NCBI GenBank assembly: GCA_963971405.1
Contig: OZ020485.1
Coordinates: forward strand, 41,971,469-42,035,468
Source: Psococerastis gibbosa
Lineage: Eukaryota; Arthropoda; Insecta; Psocodea; Psocidae
Length of the DNA: 64,000 nt
Reading direction: 5' to 3'
Each line of letters opens with the position of its first letter. Within the stretch, counting starts at the first letter, position 1. Below, one piece after another: positions 1 through 8,900 of the stretch. The notes beneath the pieces were generated by a model. The model saw nothing but the letters and a program-made list of their open reading frames with translations, was not told the DNA's origin and made no database searches. The translations under genes and the position numbers were made by a program.

Positions 1-85
1 CGTAACTCGACACAAGTACCTGTTAGGTAACTTAGTGAGGCGACTGAAGAGGTCAATCGGATACATTCATTGAATTGTTTGCATG
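1..85. repeat. Dispersed repeat cut by window edge
   Basis: The first ~85 bases reappear in inverted orientation at about 49130-49213 with roughly 90% identity. Both copies share the opening CGTAACTCGACACAAGTACC and the end around TTGTTTGCAT. Beyond that the two copies diverge. The rest of the element lies outside the window, so its class is unknown. Confidence 0.6.
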
Positions 86-349
86 CGATTAACCTTTTTA
101 TAAAAAGAAAAAAAATGTTCGATGACTATGAGGCCCGTGCCTCTAATTACTATTAACACTGCAGGCAATTTAAGCCCAACGAACCCTTTGCTAAATACTT
201 AAAAGTCATGTTAAATACGAATGCACGGGGATATGAATTGGCCTTTTGATAAAGGTACCAGTTTACCAATATTGGGGGTAGAGTGACCATTAATTATATT
301 AAATAATAAACCCTAACCAGTTCAACAAGACCATTATTAAATATTAAAT

Positions 350-572
350 ATTGACTTTTTGTTCTATTACTAAGCTAACCTAGCGGAGTTAGGGCTGTAA
401 AGCCCTCTCTTACACTCAACTAGGAAGGCCACGGGACCGCCTGCTTTACATGCCCTCCGAAGCATGGCCAGAAAATGTAGCAAGTGTGGGACTCGAAGTC
501 TCGAACCAACAACCTTTCGGGTGAAAGTCTGAGTCTGTACCACTATTTTACATGTCCATCATGGTGTCCATC
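350..572 (-). repeat. tRNA-derived SINE copy 1 (near full length)
   Basis: This is a minus-strand copy of the window's main SINE. Read on the minus strand it has a tRNA-like head with a B-box-like GGTTCGA, an ACTTTCACCCGAAAGGTTG segment matching the anticodon arm of tRNA-Glu(UUC), a central block ending in CTACATTTTCTGGCCATGC, and a tail ending in GGTTAGCTTAGTAATAGAAC. An extra GACTTCGA-like insertion sits beside the B box. Nine copies occur in the window. Confidence 0.8.
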
Positions 573-1204
573 AAAGGTCATTCTTCATAAGTAGACGTAG
601 CTTTACAAAGAGTATGTGTTAGCCTACTTGAGACTATGAGAAAGCCGATGAGAGAAAATTTAAGAAAAAAAAAGGTCTTGACGCAATATTATATAAAAAA
701 ATTCTTTTAGCCTACCATACTCGAATAACGCGGCGTTTCCTTTTTTGAAATAGGCTACATAGTCGACGGAAATATTGGGCAAATATTTAAAAGTGTTTGA
801 TGTTATACAAGCGCATATACAAAGAAGTCGACGTAAAAAGGTTCGGGTTTAATATGGCATTGGGCTTGGACACGACGTTTCTCTTATCAGCACTTTATCT
901 GATTTAGCTGACGGCCTTAGGGACACATTGATTCTCCCCGGCTTTGCTTTGCTGTAGGAAATGGGCGGGCAAAAGGGTTATCCTTGATTTTAATGTTGGT
1001 TAACCTGCTCCTTTGAATCCTTGTTATATACTGGATGGAATGTCGCTTAATTTTCAATTTAAACTACGCTACTGCACTGTCGCTTTCATCCAAGCGTAGG
1101 TTGTTTGGCTTTTGACTGATTTGCAGGGCCAAGACAGATACTAAATAATAATAAAAATATTAACAAGGTAAGCGTCACTTAAATAATAATAAGCATTATC
1201 GCCG
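573..1204. other. AT-rich unannotated spacer
   Basis: I see no gene and no recognisable mobile-element end here. There are short A/T runs and only short spurious reading frames. Confidence 0.5.
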
Positions 1205-1498
1205 GATCGTTATATATACGTTGCCGGCCGCCATACCAAGTTCAATCCAGCGGGCCAGAGCTGGTTCAAAGATGCAGATAACTTGGTCGTGTGCACAGTG
1301 CCGGTAGGGAAACATGGTAGGACTTGTCCTGGTCACCTTCGAACTAATCGTGTGACTTCACTGTGTTTCCCAAGTGGTTCGGAATCCACTATAATCGGGA
1401 GGTCCACTGTCCTATGGGCTGGCATAGGACAGTCAAGTCGGGGTCGCTCTATGGGCCCAAATATGAGGCCTAAGTCGTTATTAACCCGACGAACACTA
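1205..1498 (-). repeat. Moderately GC-rich unidentified repeat-like segment
   Basis: This stretch is less AT-rich than its flanks. On the minus strand it is open for 88 codons starting in the neighbouring element, reading through a (TAG)n microsatellite as poly-Ser. The translation has no domain I recognise. It may be the 3' part of an old retroelement. A coding role is not supported. Confidence 0.25.
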
Positions 1499-1520
1499 CT
1501 ACTACTACTACTACTACTAT
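1499..1520. repeat. (ACT)n microsatellite
   Basis: Seven consecutive ACT units lie between the segment above and the hAT-type element. Confidence 0.9.
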
Positions 1521-1549
1521 ATACTTTTATAACGTAACAACGTATTAAG

Positions 1550-1835
1550 CAGGGGCGTAAAATTGAAGGGGGGGGGGGGCACGGTCCATCTTGCCCCACC
1601 CAGCCTCGAGCATTGTAAGACGTGGTTCATACTTCATGGTGACCCTTTGCAGCAATATGAATATAAGCATTCCTTTGTTAGCTGTAAAATCTACAGCTAC
1701 ACTTTACTACTATTGAAATGCGTAAAACCCTACTATTTTGCTCTTATATTTTCAATTTTTCCTTATCCTGCCTGTTGACGTCATAAGGTCTCCTTAGTTT
1801 TGCCCCCGCCATCATTCTAAAACTTTGCGCCTCTG
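1550..1835. mobile_element. Non-autonomous hAT-type MITE (286 bp)
   Basis: The termini are imperfect inverted repeats: CAGGGGCGTAAAATTG at the left, and the reverse complement of the right end reads CAGAGGCGCAAAGTTTTAG. Flanking 8-mers are GTATTAAG (1542-1549) and GTACTAAG (1836-1843), a 7/8-matching target duplication. CAG-type ends and an 8-bp duplication are the established hAT signature. A G11-12 tract lies just inside the left end. No coding capacity. Confidence 0.75.
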
Positions 1836-2088
1836 GTACTAAGAGTTTTTATTTTTACCATGAGTGACAGTAAGTTTTATAATGTTAATAAGGAGACTAT
1901 TTACTATGTACAACTAAGATTTAATTTTGGGGAGACAAAAACATTTAGAGACAACATGGGGACTTGCCCAACAGGTTTTTACCTTTCATTACTATCACAG
2001 CGACGGAGGAAATGTTAAAAGTACATGTTTAAAATGCACCTTTTTTTTAGTATTTTTATCTAATGGATAAATACGTAAAAAATAAATA

Positions 2089-2168
2089 AGGACTTTTTAT
2101 TGTTCCTATTACTAAGCCAACCTAGCGGAGTAAGGGCTATAAAGCCCTCTCTTACACTCAACTAGGAA
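2089..2168 (-). repeat. SINE copy 2, 3' module only
   Basis: Only the tail module of the SINE is present (on the minus strand, CCTAGTTGAGTGTAAGAGAG to the final TAGGAACAA). The tRNA-like head is missing. This is typical of 5' truncation during target-primed insertion. Confidence 0.7.
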
Positions 2169-2877
2169 CTTACATGGATTCAAAACATTTAAATTTTATG
2201 AACGCTAATAGAGTAACAGTTATGAAATAGGTAGCCTTTGAAATATTTGCAAAGCTCATATTAATATGCGAAGGGTTACGATATTATATTTTATTATTAT
2301 ATATATTTTTTTTGCTGTTTCCACAATCAAGCTTTCGAGGGGAGAACAGTACAGTAGCTCTTCGTAGCCAGCGGTTGAGAATTCGCCATAGTCCATAGTT
2401 GGTTCTAATGGCCCATGAAGCCTCTTCAGCTAAACATAACCTTTTTAACGAGCTTCCATAAGTGCTACAATAATGTTGTTCGCTAATTATCATGTACCTA
2501 CTGTATATTTCAATCAGCACGCAGCGTGATGACAGGACTTGATAGAATTAGTTGCGTGACCCTTCAACCTCGAGTATTTGTCAGTGATGAACGACTCTTA
2601 GATACAATTTAACCCCGCATGGTTCAAGTCCTCTTTACAACAGTCTGCCGAGCTCCTTCTCTTTAAAAAGAGGCTTCATGAAAAACTATTCTACGGTCAC
2701 CACTTCGATATAATTACTGATTTTGTTAGGGGTGCAGTCGCTGATTCCATGAGCTCTTTTGGTTTTTTAATGATATGTATACCTGTATGTTAATATGATT
2801 ACAGATGTAAGTTTTGTTACTGGTTTTGTGAGTTCTTAGGCTCCAGCAAGCATAGACCAACGGAAAAGAGTAACTTA

Positions 2878-3261
2878 GGCGCCCATTCCATTGACCGGCT
2901 AGGGCTATTTCCAAAAACAGTGACGTGGTAGCAGACATTCAAGACTTAGGTTGCGTTTCCACAGATCTCGCATTGCAGAATGCAAATGACATTGACGGAA
3001 ATTAGAATTTTTCTTTTTATAGAAATCTATTAAAATGTTTGTACTTAACATATCCCATGACGCCATTTTTTAATTTTAGTTTGTTTGTTTGTGATTTTAC
3101 TGTATGATCATTGATCAATTTTAACTATGGCATATAGGAAAATAAACATTTCCGTCAATTCTGCAATGCGAGGTCGGGGTAAACGCCACCTAAGTCTTGA
3201 ATGTCTGCTACCACGTCACCGTTGTTGGAAATAGCCCTAGCCGGTCAATGGAATGGGCGCC
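2878..3261. mobile_element. Palindromic PIF/Harbinger-like MITE, composite (384 bp)
   Basis: The termini are GGCGCCCATTCCATTGACC and its near-perfect complement at 3243-3261. They are flanked by direct TTA trinucleotides (2875-2877 and 3262-3264), the TWA target duplication known for PIF/Harbinger elements. Inside the outer arms, which contain GACGTGGTAGCAGACATT, sits a second inverted repeat (2949-3190) with its own ends, GGTTGCGTTTCC and GGGTAAACGCCACC. Related copies lie at 35016-35398 and 57195-57510. No coding capacity. Confidence 0.75.
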
Positions 3262-3264
3262 TTA

Positions 3265-3984
3265 CCAAGGATTCATTTTTACTATTAAAATTATAATACT
3301 GTTTTTAATATTCCATATTAATCCGCTTCAAAGCAGCCAACTGCTGTATCATAGTGGGGCCAAATAGAGCCCATAAGAAGATTTAGATTTAGATAGGCTA
3401 TCTTTACGGTAATTTGGACCTTGGAGACTCTGAAAAGGGATGTCGTACTTTCTCCAAACCAATGCCACAGTTTTTTCAACACATAATATTTCACCATTCT
3501 CCATCGAAGGTCCAACCGCTGATTCCGGCACCGATGAAGTACTTTCCGCGTTTTGATGAAGACATTTCGAACATAAGCTATTAACAGCAATTAATACCTA
3601 TATAATGTCTTTAAATCCTGGAAGTAAATTTACATTCATTGGGGTTTATTTAGGATAATTTACACCTATTACCGGATAAGTAATTCTTTTTCGTTGGTGC
3701 TAGGCCGGCTAATGCAGTAGTAAATCACTGGAGGATAATATGTTGAGAGTTGCTGCCAAACAATCGTGAAGATTGTGACTTAAGAAGATCATTTTAGCCT
3801 ATAATGATGAAAAAACTGTAGCGGGATAAAAGAAACTTTTAATAAATATTCCGTGAAGCACTCCAGACGACATTGATGGTCGGGGATACAATCCCTGTCT
3901 GTCTTTTTTGCGCACCATCTTATACAAATCCATGTTGCGCTCATGTTTTTATTTGTGGGGTGTTTGTATTCGAAAATTATAGTC
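3265..3984. other. AT-rich spacer, no gene recognised
   Basis: Minus-strand frames of 60-90 codons overlap here, but none has a recognisable domain or coding-like context. I see no repeat boundary. Confidence 0.4.
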
Positions 3985-4282
3985 CAGGGGTTTCCAAACT
4001 GTGGTCCACAGACAAATATCAGGTAGTCCACGGACCAAAGTAAGAAATAAGAAAATAAATCAGCTGAGAAATTGCAAATGTGAAGTAAAATACAGTAAGT
4101 CTTGGCACTGAACTATGAAATCAAACCGATACCAGTCCTAAACATTTAATAAAAAATTAGCACGTAATTGTAGGTACATATCATCCTAGAATTTGACGAT
4201 TTTCCTGTCGCAGCTATGGTGGTCCAAAGAAAATCATAAAATAATCTAGTGGTTCACGTACTAAAAAGTTTGGGAACCCCTG
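3985..4282. mobile_element. Non-autonomous hAT-type MITE (298 bp)
   Basis: The left end is CAGGGGTTTCCAAACTGTGG and the right end is AAGTTTGGGAACCCCTG, giving ~17-bp imperfect terminal inverted repeats. Flanking 8-mers are TTATAGTC and GTATACTG (5/8 match, with a central TATA), a decayed 8-bp duplication. CAGGGGTTYCCAAAC-type ends are common in animal hAT MITEs. Internal sequence is AT-rich and non-coding. Confidence 0.75.
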
Positions 4283-5034
4283 GTATACTGCCATAAAATA
4301 ACTGCATCACCCTGTTGTGCCTTACTCCTCATGTTTTTTCCCTTTGCAGATATTGTATATATTGTATACTTGGGGGTGCTTTTTTGGTACACTACGTACT
4401 TTGCATTGAAGTGTCTGAATTACAATAATGTACATTTTAAAAATATGAAGAACCAGTGAGTGAGGAGCTATTGGCACTCCCCACAAGACAAAAAGTAGAG
4501 AATGTCACCGGCACATGCTCCTTAATAGCTTAAATCTTGGCTCTGGAGTCAAATATTTTTTGCACTCCAGCTCGCAACCAATGAGGTAAAACGCGGGACA
4601 AGGTGGGCGTCGGGTGATGAACAGTCTGGTTCCATGCCAGATAGCTGTCTGTGACCACGTAATTATTAATAATTATCTGCACCACAGCATATCATAAATT
4701 AATTGCGTTTCTACTGACACGACTAGCCTGGCTGCACTTGCCTGTTGATATATTCAAAATGGCTTTAAATTAATTCATAGACTAGTTCGTGGCAGGAAAT
4801 TTATGAGGGTTTGCGGTTTCAAAGCTTTTCTACTCGTTTTCTTGGTGCTTCCGTCATTACTATACGGTTCTTTATGCTCTTTTCATCGCTGCATTTAAGA
4901 ATTTACAATGCACCTGTAGCAATGTAATGCATGCCTACTATTGTACAATATCATGTACATATATCATATGTACATGCAATTGTGTTAATGCAAAATTTGT
5001 AATATTGTTCTTTCTGAAGTAGTTCATTGACACC
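4283..5034. other. AT-rich spacer upstream of the Academ element
   Basis: No gene or repeat boundary is seen. The last three bases (5032-5034, ACC) form the left target duplication of the Academ transposon. Confidence 0.5.
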
Positions 5035-5560
5035 TAGTCCAGTCAAATTGTACATTAAAAATGGGTCGTGCATGCAAAAGGTCATGTAGTTCTAATTTTT
5101 TAGTATGTTGTTAGGATCACAACCATTAGTAAAAAACCAAGTTTGCCCCCCTTAAAAAGTTGTGCGACCAGCGTAATGGCCGAAAAACTTCGAAATTTTC
5201 GGACATTTTTTGGTTTTTGGTTAAAATCTCCCAGAGTATGCGTTGGACCGAAAAAACCCCTATATGCAGTATTAAACTGCATTTAATTATCTACCATTTG
5301 AAACCAAAACCATATCCGTAGGGCAATTACTTTAGAAAATACATCATTTCGGAAACAGGCAAAATTTTCGGACATGTGGAAAATTTTCGGTTTTGCATTG
5401 TTTTTCTTCAAATAACGTCAAAAATACTCATCACACAAGAAGTTAATCTGTACTAATGTAAAGGTACTTTAATAAGCTTTCTTTTGATCCCAGATGGACA
5501 CCTACAGCCCTATTCGTACTAATAAATTTCAGATAATCAGCGGAAACAGTGTAATGCAAA
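5035..5560 (+). repeat. Left TIR of the Academ element
   Basis: This arm of about 526 bp pairs with 10488-11004. The inner limit lies at GTGTAATGCAAA (5549-5560). The outer ~60 bp are the most diverged, with a few length differences. The arm holds three AAATTTTCGG blocks near 5193, 5362 and 5381, candidate transposase-binding sites. Confidence 0.9.
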
Positions 5561-5936
5561 CTGTTTCTTTCCCTTGCTCCTGCAGGTCTGCTCTAACTAT
5601 AGAAGCTCCTCCTCCCGCATTCCGATCCCGTGATTCACACTATCAGCAGCACTCAATGCCTTTACCTTTTGGGTTTTCATAAGTGTTAATGTAAAATGAA
5701 TTAAGACATAATACATAATTCATTGGAAATTCAGCCTTATTATGACTGAGTTAACAGAATGAACAATGAATTACTATAGCACTTACACTCTTGTTTACCT
5801 TACGACAGCAGTTCCACCTTAGCGACTAAGTCTAATGAAGAAACGTCAGCATTTCTATGCCAAGTATAATAATGCAATACTTTACTCAGTTTGTTCGTGT
5901 TGTGCAACGTGCAAGTAGTGAAAAACAATCAGTGGA
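5561..5936 (+). promoter_or_regulatory. 5' leader of the Academ transposase gene
   Basis: This non-coding interval lies between the inner end of the left TIR and the start codon. An initiator-like TCAGT lies at 5886-5890, about 47 bases before the ATG, which would suit an arthropod-type start site. No TATA box is convincing. The promoter assignment is inference from position only. Confidence 0.35.
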
Positions 5937-8900
5937 ATGTCTATTCCTGCGGGAGTTTGTTTTATTTGCCGGAGGTCTCTCGATGAAGGCCCTATTGCAA
6001 TCGTAAAAAAACGGGGTGTTCAATCATTCATTGAAGCGAGTGTGAAGCGTGGTCTCACGGATATTCAAACTTTACTTCAAGGGCTCCATGAAGTCACAGT
6101 TCATGAGGCGTGCAGAAAGAGGTATGCAACCGAAAAAAATGTTGATATTTCAGTTCGTCGACGAGAACGGGATTCTGCTCCACAAGCATGCAGATCTTCA
6201 AGAGCATCAAGTGCAGTCCATTTCAACTTGCAAAATATTTGTTTTTTGTGTGGTGAAGATATCACTGATGATTTTATCAAGCTTCAACAGAAATTGCCCT
6301 ATTCACGAAGGAATATTATCCATACTGTTGAGCAGCTGGGCGTCAGAAAAACAGTGCTGGATGCAGCCCAACGCCGTGGTGATGAATGGGGGAGAAGTAT
6401 AGAAATGCGCCTTCGTGCAAGTGAAGACGACTTGGTAGCTGCTGACGCAAGATATCACAGTCTATGTTATAAAAAGCTATTTTCCATGCCGTCAATAACT
6501 GGAAAGAAGAGGGGGCATCGCCCAGCCAATGATATAGAAGAAGCAATGGAGGGTATATACGAATATCTGTTGGAAAACAGTGATGAATGCCAGTTCTCGT
6601 TAGATGATCTCTTAAAACTATGTGAAGGTGGTTACGTTCCTGACTCACGCACTGCAAAATCTCGCCTTATCAAACGTTTTGGCGATGACATCGTTATATC
6701 TGAGGCTGGCGCTAACAAGGGAGCAGTAGTCTGTTTCAAACACACGGGTCACAAAATTTTGTACGATAATTGGTATACTGCAAAACAGATTGATAAGCAA
6801 CAAGAGCGATTGAGGGTGGTAAAGGCAGCGGCAGAGATAATATTAGAAGACATTCGCTCTCAAGTTTACGACACAAGTGACTATCCTCCATCCGATGAGT
6901 TTTTAAATAATCTTGATTCAGTTATCCCAGAGTCTGTGACTCTATTTTATGAAACAATTGTCCTAAAAAACAAGCGTGGTCTACAGGAATCATGGAAGAA
7001 GAAGTGTGTGTCATTTTCCCACGCTCTCATATCAGCTGTACGACCGCGATCTTTTGTGTCTCCTCTACTGATCGGTGTTGGGACCTACTTTTACAGAAAA
7101 TTTGGTTCCAAGCATCTTGTGAACATGTGCTCCGCACTAGGGTTCTCCTGCTCTTATAATGATGTCGTGCAGCTTGAAAGTTCTGCAATATTGCGGCCTG
7201 AATCGTTACCATCCATCGAGGCAGGAGCTTTTGTGCAATTTGTTTTCGACAATGCAGATGTAAACGTAAACACTCTGGACGGGGAAAATACATTCCATGA
7301 AATGGGGGGCATTATGTGCGTAACGCCTTACACTGCTGTATTGCGGGACAAAAACATCCCACGCTTAAAGAAATATGTTCCCGCTGACAAAGTTACCTCT
7401 CAAAGTGACATAGAAATAAAACATTGCAATATAAGGAAAAATTCAGGGTTATCAACAATCGTGGTAAATGACCTAGAGGGAATTTATAAAGTGGACGGGG
7501 AAATATTGCCTTCAGCCTCAGACCTGTTTTGGTTGTTTGGAAAGTGGAGAAAACCTCTAAGTATGTCAGGATGGAATGGGTTTATGGAGCAAGTGACTGA
7601 AAAACTTGACTTTTCACGCTCCAAAATCCTTTTCCTTCCATTCATTCGAGCCCCCCCTACGGACTACGATACGGTATTCACTTCACTCATTGAAGCAAGT
7701 AGGCGAAGTAAAGCATGTTCTCAGAAATTCACCTTTGTTACTTTCGATCAGCCGCTATTCATGAAAGCAAGAGACATTGTTCAAAGTGGTCAACATCCGG
7801 AGCTAAGTTGTGTGATTGTGAGACTTGGTGGTTTCCACCTCCTTATGTCCTTCATGGGTTGCATCGGTTCGATAATGGCTGGTAGTGGATTGAAGGAGTT
7901 ACTGACGACTATATACGCAGATCATAGTGTTGATAAAATGCTAAATGGCCATGCATATTCACGAGCAGTCCGAGCACACATTTTGACAAACCTTACATTG
8001 GCTGGCATTGTTTTGGATGAAGTGCATCTGACTGCTGAGGAGATCAACGAAATTGAAAACTTGTTGTGGATCAGTGAGAGGTCTCACATCATATCTGCAA
8101 AGGAAACTGAAATATTTCAAATCCTCAACGCAAAGTTCAAAAGTGCATTGGATAAAATTGAAAAAAACGGCCCAACCTCGCAGTTATGGGTCCAATACTT
8201 TAGGATGACTACTCTCCTTAAACTATTTATCCAGGCAGAACGGATGGGTGATTGGGACCTTCACTTGTATAGCGTCCATTTAATTATGCCTTTCTTTCAT
8301 TCAGCTGGACATTATTTGTACGCAAAGAGCACCCATCTGTACCTACAGGACATGATGGCATTAGAAAAAGTGATGGATAAATCTGAATATGATATGTTCA
8401 CAAATGGGTATTTTACTATCCGCCGATCAGACAAGTTTTGGTCTGGGCTATGGTCAGATTTAACAATTGAACAGAAGTTGATGAGGTCAATGAAGAGTTG
8501 CGGTGGATTAACCCAAGGGCGTGGAATCTCCAGCAGCGTGTTGGCAAGATGGACTGTAGGCATGGTATCCATGGTAAATATATGCGAGGAATTAGAGAGT
8601 TTCTGTCGCATTTCCTGTCCTACTGGAGAGCAGCATGTGGATATGAGACCTGCTCGCATCATCCGAGATAATAACGATGCTAAGAAACTTAGTAGTTGGT
8701 TCGCTCTTCACCCTCCATTCCCCACTACTGACAGGTTGCTGTCTCTCAGTAGTGGTTTAGTGGGAGGTCCAAACATTAATTGTCACATGGCCCAACAGCT
8801 TGGGACTGCTGGAGTTAAGCTCATAATTGGGAAAACGTTTGACTGCGTAGCGTTCAAAAGGAAAAACAAAGTAGCCACGCTAGCATCGACAACCTGTTCT

